From assembly GCF_015234275.1 (NCBI RefSeq), contig NZ_JADGII010000002.1: 64,000 nucleotides of DNA; one strand, 5' to 3'. Both the position numbers and the translations under genes were made by a program. The notes beneath the pieces are model-generated. The model had not been told where the DNA came from. It ran no database searches and saw nothing but the letters and a program-made list of their open reading frames with translations. Below, one piece after another: positions 27,305 to 36,895 of the stretch (its first letter is position 1; each line of letters begins with the position of its first letter). The stretch is from Prosthecochloris ethylica (GTDB lineage: Bacteria; Bacteroidota; Chlorobiia; Chlorobiales; Chlorobiaceae).

Positions 27305-30300
27305 ATGAGCCAAAGTGATTTTGTACATCTGCATACCCATACCCATTATTCCATGCAAAGCAGCCCGATCTTTCCCGGAGAGCTGTTTGCTGCCTGCAGA
27401 AAGAAGGGGATGGACACTGTTGCGGTAACCGATTACTCGGCAATGTTCAATATGCCGGAGCTTTTCAGCCAGGCTGCTGATACCGGGGTGAAACTGATTA
27501 TCGGCAGTGAGGTCTTTCTGCTCGAACAGGACTGTTCCAGCAACTCACGCCAGGCGGTTTCTCCTTCGCTGGTCCTGCTGGTCAAGAATGAAGAGGGGTA
27601 CCGCAATCTTTGTATCCTCCTTTCACGGGCGGCTCGCGAGGGGTTTGTCAATGGTCTGCCGCATGTCGACAGTAATCTTCTGAAGGATCATCATGAAGGC
27701 CTGTGCTGTCTTTCAGCTGCCTATGCAGGGAGAATCGGTCGTGCCCTGCTTGCCGGTCGGCATGAGGCGGCGGCATCGTTCTGTTCGTTCTACCACGAGA
27801 TATTCGGGGAGGACTTTTTCCTGGAACTGCAGCGTCACCATACGCCATTCGACGAGCAGCTGATCGGAGAAACCGTTCAGCTGGCCCTCGAGCAGGGTGT
27901 TGGACTGGTGGCGACCAACAATGTGCATTATCTCGATAAACAGGATGCCGGCCGCTACCGTGCCATGGTGGCGATCAGGACCAAGGAGCGATTGTCGAGT
28001 CCGAACCTTCAGTGTTTGCCGAACAGTGAAAACTATTTCAAGAGCCCGGAGGAAATGGGGGCGCTGTTCAGTGACGAGCACAGTGAGCTGTCCAATACCA
28101 GGGTGATTGCAGACCGGTGCAGCTATGAATTCCGCCAGCATGATCCACGCCTGCCGCATTTTCCCGTTCCTTCCGAGTTCCGTGACGAATCCGAGTACCT
28201 CCGGCATCTCACCTATGAGGGTGCAAAGGAAAAGTACGCCGATCCTGAATCCCTGGGCCTGACCCGCGAGCAGGTCGAGGAACGCATCGAAAAGGAGCTG
28301 GGGGTCATTACAAGCATGGGGTTCAGTTCCTACTTTCTGATTGTCAGCGACCTCATTGACGCTTCCCGCAGAATGGGCTACTCGGTCGGTCCCGGCAGGG
28401 GCTCGGCTGCGGGCAGTATTATCGCGTACCTGACTGGAATTACGAGGATCGACCCACTGAAATACAAGCTGCTGTTCGAGCGTTTTCTCAATCCGGAACG
28501 ACTGTCGATGCCGGATATCGATATCGATTTCACGCCGGTGGGCAAACAGAAGGTTCTCGACTATACGGTTGACAAGTATGGTGACGAGAGTGTGGCCAAA
28601 GTTGTCGCTATCGGTACGCTCGGCGCCAGAGCGGCGATCAGGGATGCCGGAAGGGTGCTGGAAGTCCCGCTTCAGGTCGTCGATCGTCTGGCAAAACTTG
28701 TGCCGTCGAAACCGGGGACAACTCTTCAGCAGGGTCTTGACGAGGTGAAGGAGCTTCGTGAGCTTGTCGAGAGTTCTCCGCAGAACCGGAGCCTGATGGA
28801 TTACGCTCTCGCGCTGGAGGGGCGGGCACGTAACGTATCGATGCATGCCGGTGCCGTGGTCATTACCGATGGTCCGCTCGAGGAGCAGGTGCCGCTGTAT
28901 GTCTCCAACAAGATTGAAACAGAGGCGCGCAAGTTTGCCGACGAGTACAATGCAGAGGAACTCGAGCGGGGAGCCCAGAAAAGCAGCGGTGATGAAAAGC
29001 AGGTTGTGACCCAGTTCGACAAGAACTGGATCGAAACGGCCGGTCTGCTCAAGATCGATTACCTGGGGCTCGAGACGCTGGCGGTCATTGACGAGACGCT
29101 GCACCTCATCAGGAAACGGCACGGAGTGGAAATCGAACTCGAAAAGGTGCCGATGGACAACCGCAAGACCTTCACGATTTTCCAGGAAGGAAAAATGGCC
29201 GGCATCTTCCAGTTTGAGTCGCAGGGAATGCAGAACTACATGATGAAGCTGCAGCCGACACAGATCGGGGATATTATCGCTATGAGTGCGCTGTACCGTC
29301 CCGGGGCACTCAATGCCCGTATCGACGCCAAGCGAAATGCGGTCGATCTGTTCGTGGATCGCAAGCACAACCGCGAACCGATCGACTACATGCATCCCAT
29401 GCTCGAGGAAATTCTCAAGGAGACCTATGGCGTGATTGTCTACCAGGAGCAGGTGATGCAGATCTCCCAGGTGATGGGTGGATTCTCGCTTGCAAAGGCC
29501 GATAACCTTCGCAAGGCAATGGGCAAAAAGAAGCCTGAGATCATGCAGCAGTTCAAGGCGGATTTTGTCGAAGGGGCTGTGGCTCAGGGAGTGCACGACA
29601 AACTTGCCAACAGGATTTTCGACCTGATGTCCGAGTTTGCCGGTTACGGGTTCAACAAGAGCCATTCGGCTGCCTACGGCGTACTTGCGTACTGGACGGC
29701 CTACCTCAAGGCACATTATCCTGCGGAGTTCATGACGGCGATTCTCAACAGTGAGATCGGTGATACGGCGCGCATGAAGCACCTGACGGACGAGGCGAGA
29801 AGTTTCTCTATCGATGTGCTTCCGCCTGATGTGAATACGAGTGATGCACTGTTTTCGATCGAGGATATTGACGGAAGGCCGGCGATCCGTGTCGGCCTGA
29901 GTGCGATCAAGCAGGTTGGCGGAGCAGCCAGGGCAGTGGTGACAGCCCGATTGAAACGTGAAAAACCGTTCGCCAACCTGTTTGACCTGACCGCTTCTGT
30001 CGATCTGCGTTCCATGAACCGCAAGGCTCTCGAGTGCCTCGTCCTTGCCGGAAGTCTTGACAGCCTGGAAGATAATCGTGCCAAGCTGCTTGCCAATGTG
30101 GAAAAGGCCATCAAGTTCGGCCAGATGCAGAACAAATCGGTCACGCTCGGGCAGTGCGGCTTTTTTACGGATGAAAATTCCGGAGCTCTGCAGGATTCGC
30201 TCTATCCCGACATGGACAGTGCCGATCCGATGCCGGATGCGGAAAAGCTGCAGGCGGAGAAAAAACTTGTCGGGTTTTACCTGAGCCGCCATCCACTCGA

Positions 30301-30877
30301 TCCCTACCGAAGAGACTGGGAGGCGTTTGCCAACCTCCATCTCGATGCTCGTGATGTCCAGCCAAGACGACAGTACAATATCATTGGGGTGGTGGTGTCT
30401 ACCAAGCCTCACCAGGACCGCAAAGGCAACCAGATGCTGTTCGGGGTGATCGAGGATTTTTCCGGAAAAGCTGATTTCACCATTTTCGCCAGTGTCTACG
30501 AGCAGTGCCGTCACCTGATCAAGGTTGACGAGGCGCTCATGCTTGTTGCGGAAGCCGAGTCGTCGGGCGGAATGCTGAAGCTGCTGGTCAGGGAGGTGAT
30601 TCCGATCAGGCAGGTGCGGGAGAACTGCATTGACAAGGTGGTGCTGAAAATCGATGCGGATGATCCCAAAGAGCTGGAGAAGCTCGAATCGCTGAAGGCG
30701 GTGTTCGAGCAGCATAAAGGTTCAACAGCGGTTGATTTCGAAGTGCGTGTCCAGTCTACGGGAAATATCGAAAAACTTCATGTATTTGCCCGGTCTACGC
30801 CAATCGCGGCAGATGACGAAACTCTCCTCGAGCTCGAGCGCATTCTCGGGCCGGATAATGTGAGCATAGCCGGATAG
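27305..30877 (+). CDS. dnaE: DNA polymerase III alpha subunit
   Basis: The replicative polymerase, 1190 residues. The N-terminal PHP domain (about 5-270) begins DFVHLHTHTHYS, with metal-binding histidines present. The polymerase core follows with GPGRGSAAGSIIAY near 362 and catalytic PDIDIDF near 402. The fingers/thumb include GYGFNKSHSAAYG near 780. A C-terminal OB-fold and beta-clamp-binding region end the protein. Length matches DnaE1-type enzymes. It is transcribed from its own promoter; trxA follows 95 bases later. A 3-kb open frame on the opposite strand is a codon-bias shadow, not a gene. Confidence 0.97.
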   Translation: MSQSDFVHLHTHTHYSMQSSPIFPGELFAACRKKGMDTVAVTDYSAMFNMPELFSQAADTGVKLIIGSEVFLLEQDCSSNSRQAVSPSLVLLVKNEEGYRNLCILLSRAAREGFVNGLPHVDSNLLKDHHEGLCCLSAAYAGRIGRALLAGRHEAAASFCSFYHEIFGEDFFLELQRHHTPFDEQLIGETVQLALEQGVGLVATNNVHYLDKQDAGRYRAMVAIRTKERLSSPNLQCLPNSENYFKSPEEMGALFSDEHSELSNTRVIADRCSYEFRQHDPRLPHFPVPSEFRDESEYLRHLTYEGAKEKYADPESLGLTREQVEERIEKELGVITSMGFSSYFLIVSDLIDASRRMGYSVGPGRGSAAGSIIAYLTGITRIDPLKYKLLFERFLNPERLSMPDIDIDFTPVGKQKVLDYTVDKYGDESVAKVVAIGTLGARAAIRDAGRVLEVPLQVVDRLAKLVPSKPGTTLQQGLDEVKELRELVESSPQNRSLMDYALALEGRARNVSMHAGAVVITDGPLEEQVPLYVSNKIETEARKFADEYNAEELERGAQKSSGDEKQVVTQFDKNWIETAGLLKIDYLGLETLAVIDETLHLIRKRHGVEIELEKVPMDNRKTFTIFQEGKMAGIFQFESQGMQNYMMKLQPTQIGDIIAMSALYRPGALNARIDAKRNAVDLFVDRKHNREPIDYMHPMLEEILKETYGVIVYQEQVMQISQVMGGFSLAKADNLRKAMGKKKPEIMQQFKADFVEGAVAQGVHDKLANRIFDLMSEFAGYGFNKSHSAAYGVLAYWTAYLKAHYPAEFMTAILNSEIGDTARMKHLTDEARSFSIDVLPPDVNTSDALFSIEDIDGRPAIRVGLSAIKQVGGAARAVVTARLKREKPFANLFDLTASVDLRSMNRKALECLVLAGSLDSLEDNRAKLLANVEKAIKFGQMQNKSVTLGQCGFFTDENSGALQDSLYPDMDSADPMPDAEKLQAEKKLVGFYLSRHPLDPYRRDWEAFANLHLDARDVQPRRQYNIIGVVVSTKPHQDRKGNQMLFGVIEDFSGKADFTIFASVYEQCRHLIKVDEALMLVAEAESSGGMLKLLVREVIPIRQVRENCIDKVVLKIDADDPKELEKLESLKAVFEQHKGSTAVDFEVRVQSTGNIEKLHVFARSTPIAADDETLLELERILGPDNVSIAG

Positions 30878-30972
30878 GTTTGCAATGTTTTTTTTGTTAC
30901 TTTCATCACTTGTTGGTTGTATTACCATAGAGTAGTTGTCTGAATATCAATAACTTAAAATATATCAATACA

Positions 30973-31299
30973 ATGGGACAGTATTTGACTGCGACTGATC
31001 AGAATTTCAAGGCTGAAGTGATTGATTCAGGTAAAGTTGTGCTTGTCGATTTCTGGGCAGCATGGTGCGGTCCGTGCCAGATGCTCGGTCCGGTTATCGA
31101 AGAGCTGGCCGGCGATTATGATGGTAAAGCCGTGATTGCCAAGGTCAATGTCGATGAAAATCCGAATACTGCAGCACAGTATGGTATCCGCAGCATTCCC
31201 ACCATGCTGATTTTCAAGAACGGTGAGGTGGTCGACCAGATGGTCGGCGCGATGCCGAAAAACATGATTGCCGAGAAAATCGATGCTCAGCTGGCCTGA
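30973..31299 (+). CDS. trxA: Thioredoxin
   Basis: A 108-residue thioredoxin with the active site DFWAAWCGPCQML near residue 32, the cis-Pro loop SIPTMLIFKNGE and standard length. It reduces protein disulfides using electrons from TrxB, encoded about 100 bases downstream after a terminator. No strong ribosome-binding site precedes the ATG. Confidence 0.97.
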   Translation: MGQYLTATDQNFKAEVIDSGKVVLVDFWAAWCGPCQMLGPVIEELAGDYDGKAVIAKVNVDENPNTAAQYGIRSIPTMLIFKNGEVVDQMVGAMPKNMIAEKIDAQLA

Positions 31300-31317
31300 G
31301 ATCTGAAAGTTTCCTGT

Positions 31318-31350
31318 ACCGGGGGGTCATCATGATGCCCCGGTTTTTTA
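31318..31350 (+). terminator. Terminator between trxA and trxB
   Basis: ACCGGGG (31318-31324) pairs with CCCCGGT (31338-31344), followed by TTTTTTATT. It lies inside the trxA-trxB interval and may allow more trxA than trxB transcript. Confidence 0.85.
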
Positions 31351-31395
31351 TTGGTGCAGACATGTGTTCGTTCACTAACAGTTTCAGTAGTCATC

Positions 31396-32331
31396 ATGGA
31401 GAAGGATATTCGTGAAGTTGTCATTATGGGGACCGGCCCGGCCGGTCTGACCGCGGCGCTCTATACTGCACGGGCGAATCTCGATCCCCTGGTGATCGAC
31501 GGCGCCCAGCCAGGGGGGCAGCTGATGATTACCTCTGAAATCGAGAATTTTCCGGGTTTTCCTGAAGCCATTCATGGGCCTGAACTGATGGATCGCTTTC
31601 GACAGCAGGCATCCCGTTTCAACGTGGAGTTCGTTTCAGGAAATGTTACAGAGGCCGATCTTTCCCGCCGTCCTTTCTGCCTTTCCCTGGAAGACGGAAG
31701 GGAAGTTCTGACCCGTTCGCTGATCATCGCTACCGGAGCGAATGCCAAGTGGCTGGGGCTGCCGTCAGAGGAGACCTATCGTGGCCGGGGTGTATCAGCC
31801 TGCGCTACCTGTGACGGCTTCTTCTTTCGCGACAGCACGGTCTATGTTGTCGGCGGCGGAGATACCGCAATGGAGGAGGCGCTGTTTCTGACACGTTTTG
31901 CCCGTCATGTCACGATCGTTCATCGGCGCGACGAGTTTCGTGCGTCGAAAATCATGAGCCTGAGGGCGGAAAAGCATCCTAAAATCAGTCTTGAACTGAA
32001 CCAGGTCGTCGAGGAGATTACCGGGGACGGTCAGAAGGTGACAGGAATCCGTCTGCAGCATGTTCAGACGGGCGAGGTGACAGAGCATGCATGCGATGGT
32101 GTTTTTATCGCGATCGGTCATTCGCCTAACTCTGAACTGTTCGCGGGGCAGCTCGATATCGATGAATACGGCTATATCGAAACGGACGGGTCATCAGCCC
32201 GGACCAGCGTGCAGGGAGTGTTTGCCTGTGGAGACGTTCAGGATTACACGTACCGTCAGGCGGTAACGGCTGCCGGGAGCGGCTGTATGGCGGCTGTCGA
32301 TGCCGAGCGTTACCTTGAATCTATCCGTTGA
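31396..32331 (+). CDS. trxB: Thioredoxin-disulfide reductase
   Basis: A 311-residue FAD enzyme of the low-molecular-weight type. The FAD-binding MGTGPAGLTAALYTAR is at residue 11, GGQLMITSEIENFPGF follows near 43, redox CATC is near residue 136, and the NADPH-binding VVGGGDTAMEEALFLTRFA is near 150. The C-terminal FACGDVQD segment is near 275. The start at MEKDIRE is used; the ORF extends 15 codons upstream into the terminator region. It reduces the neighbouring thioredoxin with NADPH. Confidence 0.96.
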   Translation: MEKDIREVVIMGTGPAGLTAALYTARANLDPLVIDGAQPGGQLMITSEIENFPGFPEAIHGPELMDRFRQQASRFNVEFVSGNVTEADLSRRPFCLSLEDGREVLTRSLIIATGANAKWLGLPSEETYRGRGVSACATCDGFFFRDSTVYVVGGGDTAMEEALFLTRFARHVTIVHRRDEFRASKIMSLRAEKHPKISLELNQVVEEITGDGQKVTGIRLQHVQTGEVTEHACDGVFIAIGHSPNSELFAGQLDIDEYGYIETDGSSARTSVQGVFACGDVQDYTYRQAVTAAGSGCMAAVDAERYLESIR

Positions 32332-32397
32332 CTCCGTCCGGCTGCTCAAACATACCTGGTGCTGTTGTGCCGCGGAGCGGTGTGGTTTGCCGCGTCG

Positions 32398-32787
32398 TTA
32401 CCGTCGAGCGAAGTAATCTTCAAGTACCTGGTTGAAGCCGTAAGCCAGCCCGGTGGTTCGGATCTCTTCAAGGGAGAACCACCGGAGCTCCTGCCCTTCC
32501 TGGAGATCGATGTCTTCCGGTCTGAAAAAAACATCACGTGTGTAGACATACTCTATTCTGTCATCGAAGTCGTAGATGCAGAACAGATCGCAGGCTCCTG
32601 TATCGACAAGGAGCTCTTCTTTCATTTCCCGCTGGATACAGTGGTGCGGGGTTTCACCTGCTTCAATGTGTCCTCCCGGAAGATCCCACATTCCGGGATA
32701 TGGAATTGATGGTTTGTCATCGCGCAGGAGCAGGAGAACGTTTCGGTCGTTATTGCTGAAAATGATGCTTGCACCCCGGTGTTTCAT
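32398..32787 (-). CDS. Nudix hydrolase
   Basis: A 129-residue nudix protein with the box GHIEAGETPHHCIQREMKEEL at residues 39-59, which keeps the catalytic Glu residues; the usual late Gly of the box is replaced by Leu. Nudix enzymes hydrolyse nucleoside diphosphates linked to other groups; the substrate is unknown. Its ATG overlaps the stop of the upstream response-regulator gene by one base (TGATG), so the two are translationally coupled. It may serve the same regulatory circuit. Confidence 0.9.
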   Translation of the reverse strand: MKHRGASIIFSNNDRNVLLLLRDDKPSIPYPGMWDLPGGHIEAGETPHHCIQREMKEELLVDTGACDLFCIYDFDDRIEYVYTRDVFFRPEDIDLQEGQELRWFSLEEIRTTGLAYGFNQVLEDYFARR

Positions 32788-34259
32788 CAGGATTCATGTT
32801 TGACCGACAGGGTGATGTTTTTTTCGATTCCGTATTTTTTCAGCTTGCGGTAGAGGGATGAACGGCTTATGCCCAGTACTTTCGCTGTGCGGGTCTGGTT
32901 GCCGCCGCAGGAGGTATAGGCCCGTGTAATGGCGTGCAGCTCGGCATCGCGCAGCGATGTTTCTGCAGCCGGGTCCTCCGGTGCATGTTCGGAGGCTTTG
33001 GTTGGCTGCTCATGTGTTCTGTGCTCGGATGGCGGTTGAGGAGCATCGTTTTGAGCGGTTGTTTTCTGAAGAGGCGCTGCATGATGGAGCTGTCCCGGCA
33101 GTGAGGTGATGTCGCTGCCGCGGCGGTTGATGGCGGAGCGGCGAACTACATTCTGCAGCTCCCTGATATTGCCGGGCCAGTCGTATGCGGTCAGTTCTTC
33201 GAGTACGCTCTCCGAGAACGAGAGGGGTTCGATATTGTTGGCTGTGCAGAAACTTTCGAGAAAGTGTCGTGCCAGGAGAGCGATATCTTCCCTCCGTTCT
33301 CTCAACGGTGGGATGTAGAGCGGATATTCTTCGAGACGATAGTAGAGGTCGGCCCTGAAACTTCCGTTTTCTATCTCATCGGTGAAATCCTTGTGCGTAG
33401 CCGATATCAGGCGGAAATCAACCGGACGTTCCTTCTTTTCTCCGACTTTTCTGACAATGCGTTCCTGAAGTACCCTGAGAACTTTTGCCTGGATCTCCAG
33501 GCTCATATCCCCGATTTCATCGAGAAAGATCGTTCCACCGTCAGCCTGTTCGAAGAAGCCGGTATGATCATTGTTTGCTCCGGTGAAGGAGCCTTTGACG
33601 TGCCCGAACAGCAGGCTGTCGGCGAGCTCGTTGGTGATGGCTGCACAGTTGATGGTGACAAACGGGCCTTTCGAGCGCTTGCTGCCATGGTGGATCGCCT
33701 GTGCGAACAGCTCTTTTCCTGTGCCGCTTTCTCCGTTGATCAGGACATTGACATCTGTTTCCATGACGTGCATTGCCTGATCGATGCAGGTTTTCAGTGC
33801 CGGGCTTTCCCCCAGGATCTTTCTGAAAATATCTTTCTGGACCAGTTCCTTTTCGAGGCGCTGCACTTTTTTGCGCAGACTGAGTTCGGAAAGAGCGTTT
33901 TTGACGGTGATTTCAAGCCGGTCCTTCTCGACGGGTTTCGTCAGGTATTCATATGCCCCCATCTTGATACACTGCACGGCCTGGCTGATGTCGTCGAGAG
34001 CCGTGATCATGATGACCGGGACCGACATCTCCTGTTCCCTGATGTAGGAGAGGACCTCGATTCCGCTTTTGCCCGGCATGTTGATATCGAGCAGCAGGAC
34101 ATCGATCTTGTGCTCTTCGAGTTTTTTGATGCACTCGATACCATCTTCTGCAACCATACTGCGGTACCCGAGTCGCTGGATGATATGGTTGATCAGTGTC
34201 CGCATGACAGCACTGTCATCAGCGATCAGCACCGTGGTTTCTGTTGTTCTGGCTCTCAT
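32787..34259 (-). CDS. Sigma-54-dependent response regulator (NtrC family)
   Basis: A 490-residue activator. Receiver domain at 8-120, with the acidic pair DD (14-15), phospho-acceptor D58 in LLLDINMPG and K108. AAA+ domain at about 148-385, with Walker A GESGTGKE (176-183), sigma-54-contact loop GSFTGA (223-228; the usual form is GAFTGA) and Walker B TIFLDEIG (243-250). A Pro/Glu/Ala linker (about 395-435) leads to a Fis-type HTH at about 450-475 (NQTRTAKVLGISRSSLYRKL). No histidine kinase is adjacent, so the regulator is an orphan. It is divergent from a small gene with a clear sigma-54 promoter, a likely target. Confidence 0.95.
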   Translation of the reverse strand: MRARTTETTVLIADDSAVMRTLINHIIQRLGYRSMVAEDGIECIKKLEEHKIDVLLLDINMPGKSGIEVLSYIREQEMSVPVIMITALDDISQAVQCIKMGAYEYLTKPVEKDRLEITVKNALSELSLRKKVQRLEKELVQKDIFRKILGESPALKTCIDQAMHVMETDVNVLINGESGTGKELFAQAIHHGSKRSKGPFVTINCAAITNELADSLLFGHVKGSFTGANNDHTGFFEQADGGTIFLDEIGDMSLEIQAKVLRVLQERIVRKVGEKKERPVDFRLISATHKDFTDEIENGSFRADLYYRLEEYPLYIPPLRERREDIALLARHFLESFCTANNIEPLSFSESVLEELTAYDWPGNIRELQNVVRRSAINRRGSDITSLPGQLHHAAPLQKTTAQNDAPQPPSEHRTHEQPTKASEHAPEDPAAETSLRDAELHAITRAYTSCGGNQTRTAKVLGISRSSLYRKLKKYGIEKNITLSVKHES

Positions 34260-34459
34260 GACAGGGGTTCAGGGGTTGTCTCCTTCCCTTGAATATATCA
34301 CACTTTCGCGCCTGACGCAAGTTGCATGCTTTGTGGAGCGGCAAACCGGGCGTTTCAGTTGTTTCATAAGCGCTCAGTTGTGCCGATATGAGATGGAAGT
34401 GGACGGTTATGCTTCCCCTGGATTGGGTGAGTGACGTGCTTTTATTGTGTTTTTTGTTC

Positions 34460-34475
34460 TGGCACTCTTTTTGCA
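34460..34475 (+). promoter_or_regulatory. Sigma-54 (-24/-12) promoter
   Basis: TGGCACT-CTTT-TTGCA matches the TGGCACG-N4-TTGCW consensus with the invariant GG and GC at the right spacing. It points toward the 81-codon-range small ORF starting at 34530. A direct repeat TCAGTTG (34354-34360 and 34373-34379) about 100 bases upstream could be an activator site. Confidence 0.8.
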
Positions 34476-34529
34476 AGTAGTATTCTTGACTAGAGCATGA
34501 ATTTACATTTACCTTTGATGGAGCATGGC

Positions 34530-34742
34530 ATGAACACTGAACAGGATATTTCAAGGATGGAGGACGCACTGGTTTCTCTCCGATCGGTTGTTGAGCGGAT
34601 GCAGGAGTGGTCGGAGGGCTGTTCGTGTGACCTTGAGCGTGACAGAAAAGAGCGGCTCGACGAACTGCTTGTCGCCATGAAAGAGGATGCAGCGGTTTTT
34701 CAGCAGGCTGTATCCGTGATCAGATCACTCTGTTCAGAGTGA
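34530..34742 (+). CDS. Small helical protein under a sigma-54 promoter
   Basis: A 70-residue protein I do not recognise, predicted almost wholly helical and charged, with a Cys-Ser-Cys near residue 32 and a Cys near the C-terminus. The start MNTEQDIS has GGAG at a good distance; an upstream ATG adds a few residues. No signal peptide or membrane segment. A near-perfect sigma-54 promoter lies about 55-70 bases upstream, and the divergent neighbour is a sigma-54 activator, which argues that this is a real, regulated gene. An 8-bp perfect hairpin (34725-34742) overlaps its stop codon but lacks a T-run. Confidence 0.65.
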   Translation: MNTEQDISRMEDALVSLRSVVERMQEWSEGCSCDLERDRKERLDELLVAMKEDAAVFQQAVSVIRSLCSE

Positions 34743-34778
34743 GTTCCTCCCTGGAGTCATTGGGGGATGAAACCGAAG

Positions 34779-35678
34779 TCAGGGCGCTGTAATGTCAATG
34801 AAAAAGAGTTCGTTGGCGGATTCGTTGACCGCTGCAACCGTGTGATTGCCCATAAAGCAGACGGATTCGATCTGACCGGCATCAGTGAGAGGAATACAGC
34901 GTACCGAACCACTGAAGAAATTGTTGTCCTCATAGTGTTCAAGAACCCATAACGATGTGTAGGTGAGTACGGCAACGATGTTCCCGTCTGCAGAAATATC
35001 CGCCCCGGTGACCAGGCCGTTGACCGGAAACGTGCACATCAGTTCAAGTGCGTGTGTCTGTGCTGTTTTGTCGAGAGATGACAGCCTGAGCCGGTAGAGG
35101 GAGGTGTTCCGGTCCTGCCGGCGCTTTGTGAGAAGAAAGAGATTGTTGTCGCGGATGAATGCGGCTTCACAGTCATAGGCCATATCCGGCGACGGAAAGA
35201 GCTGCTGTTCCGGGTAGTGTATCCGGAAGGTGTCCACGGTTCCGGTCAGCGCCGGGTTGTCCCGGGATTCGCTTACCCGGTGGATCTTCAGGTCGTGGCG
35301 GCTGCTGAAATTGTTTCCTGTATCGCAGATGTATATCGTGCCGTCGCGGTCTATAGCAAGTGCTTCCCAGTCCGTATTTTCCAGCCCGTCGACAATATAC
35401 CCCCTGGTATCTGGTGATGCAATCTCTCCTGAACTGGTGACCGGGATGAGGGCCGGCAGGTTTCCCGAGTCGTTGAGTACCCAGTAGATATCGTCATGAA
35501 ACCGGCTTTTGACCATGCCGGAAATTTCCTGTCCGGCCGCTGCCGGTATTCTGGCTGCCGGCGAGAGTGAGCGCGCGGGTTCACACGTCGTGGTTCGCGG
35601 CTCGCGGCAGTCGTTCTCATGGCTGGGCGGCAGGGCGAAGAAAAAGAACAGAACTGTCAGAACTGACGTCATGCGCAT
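34779..35678 (-). CDS. Secreted beta-propeller-like protein
   Basis: A 299-residue protein with a signal-like hydrophobic N-terminus (about 4-18) and a body of repeated strand pattern: YWVLNDSGNLPALIPV, LAIDRDGTIYICDTGNN, DISADGNIVAVLTYTSLWVL, ESVCFMGNHTVAAVNES. This spacing fits a beta-propeller such as NHL or YVTN-type proteins and resembles the SdiA-regulated-like gene at 40.9 kb. The first residues contain Cys at about position 24, so it might be a lipoprotein, but a clean lipobox is not evident. Function unknown. It is convergent with the sigma-54-driven small gene. Confidence 0.65.
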   Translation of the reverse strand: MRMTSVLTVLFFFFALPPSHENDCREPRTTTCEPARSLSPAARIPAAAGQEISGMVKSRFHDDIYWVLNDSGNLPALIPVTSSGEIASPDTRGYIVDGLENTDWEALAIDRDGTIYICDTGNNFSSRHDLKIHRVSESRDNPALTGTVDTFRIHYPEQQLFPSPDMAYDCEAAFIRDNNLFLLTKRRQDRNTSLYRLRLSSLDKTAQTHALELMCTFPVNGLVTGADISADGNIVAVLTYTSLWVLEHYEDNNFFSGSVRCIPLTDAGQIESVCFMGNHTVAAVNESANELFFIDITAP

Positions 35679-35816
35679 GATCGGGCCTGTTTTGTTGAGT
35701 GTTTTCGTACCTGTAACATTGTACGTTCCCTGTTCCGGGATCTTGTTGTTATCATCAGGTTGTCAGAGGAGTACGCGCCTGTTTTCTCGCTGCTAACCAT
35801 TACACGCATCGGAACC

Positions 35817-36233
35817 ATGTGTCAACACACTACCCGGAATCGCCCTTACAGGATCAGTATCGAATGGTCGGACCATGAAGATTTTTATTTTTCGTGTGAC
35901 TACCGACAGGAGCCGTCACGCAGCCGACAGCCGGACAAGCCGGTTGATCGGCGTTATTGCTTTCCGCATGTGACGCGTGCAATGGGAAGCGTACTGAAAA
36001 AACTCCGAAGGGAGCGTATCGCGTTTCCTGTTTTTCTGATTTCCCTCGCTTTCGAGCACCGGCAGCTGCTCGACGAGATCGAGCGGCTGCTTCAGGGCCT
36101 TCATCGGCACCTGGGGAATGATTCCGGTCGCGGCAGCTTTTCGTGCTACATTTCCCGGCATGCTGAAACAGAACGGATGGTTCACTCTTCAGCCGGTTCT
36201 TCGAAACTGCCGTCGTCCCGCAGTGACGGGTAG
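35817..36233 (+). CDS. Hypothetical protein overlapping trmH antisense
   Basis: A 138-residue ORF starting MCQHTTRNRPYRISIEW; basic in the middle (LKKLRRERIAF) and helical toward the end. No family recognised. Its last 50 or so bases run antisense over the 3' end of trmH, which is unusual but possible. The first 110 residues read like protein, whereas the last 20 look like the antisense of trmH. It could be real with a run-on C-terminus, or chance. Confidence 0.4.
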   Translation: MCQHTTRNRPYRISIEWSDHEDFYFSCDYRQEPSRSRQPDKPVDRRYCFPHVTRAMGSVLKKLRRERIAFPVFLISLAFEHRQLLDEIERLLQGLHRHLGNDSGRGSFSCYISRHAETERMVHSSAGSSKLPSSRSDG

Positions 36234-36895
36234 GGACGACCCAGCATCCGGAGCTTTTCGCTGATGGCCGGATAGGAGAGCTCGAACAGCTTGTCGTGCA
36301 GCTCTGTCGCTGTCAATGAGGGCGTGTCGTAGAGGCCTGCTGTTTTTCTCTGCCGTTCGGCTTCGAAAAGAATGAGTGCGGCAGCTACAGAGACATTGAG
36401 CGATTCAACCATGCCATGCATGGGAATATGGATGCACTGGTCGGCAAGCTCGAGGCTCGTGTCTGACGGGCCGAATTTTTCGGCACCCATGATCAGTGCG
36501 GTCGGTTGTGTATAGTCAACGGAGCGGAAGTCAACGGAGCGGCTGTTGTAATCGGCAGCAAGCAGCTGCATGCCGTCGTTACGGAGCGTCCGCAGCAGTT
36601 GCGGCAGAGAGTCATGCAGCTGCAGTTGCGTCCAGCGGTTGGCGCCTGCAGCGGTTTTCTGTTTTTTCCGAATGGACGATGTTGTCGATATGGCATGCAG
36701 CGTTCCGATACCGGCGGCATCGCAGCTCCTGATAATGGCTGCGAGATTGTGGGGTTTGTTGACATTGTCCATGACCAGTGTCAGGTCTGGCTGGCGCTGT
36801 TCAAGCAGGTTGCGGATTTTTCTGAAACGATCCGGATTGATCACGTGCGGTGATATTGTGGTGTTGAAAAATGTTATTTTGTCACGAAGCGTCAT
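36182..36895 (-). CDS. trmH: tRNA (guanosine-2'-O)-methyltransferase, TrmH-like
   Basis: A 237-residue SPOUT methyltransferase. The three knot motifs are present: DNVNKPHNLAAIIRSCDAAG near residue 42, TALIMGAEKFGPS near 132 and IPMHGMVESLNVSVAAALIL near 156. The N-terminal and C-terminal extensions fit TrmH, which methylates G18 of tRNA. The start at MTLRDKITFF is preferred; the only longer form would begin at TTG. Divergent from the AsmA gene by about 50 bases. Confidence 0.92.
   Translation of the reverse strand: MTLRDKITFFNTTISPHVINPDRFRKIRNLLEQRQPDLTLVMDNVNKPHNLAAIIRSCDAAGIGTLHAISTTSSIRKKQKTAAGANRWTQLQLHDSLPQLLRTLRNDGMQLLAADYNSRSVDFRSVDYTQPTALIMGAEKFGPSDTSLELADQCIHIPMHGMVESLNVSVAAALILFEAERQRKTAGLYDTPSLTATELHDKLFELSYPAISEKLRMLGRPYPSLRDDGSFEEPAEE

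Noticed and set aside
27713..30715. 1000-residue ORF antisense to dnaE
   Set aside because: Fully inside dnaE, His/Arg/Leu-rich with no recognisable motif; a product of strong codon bias on the coding strand.
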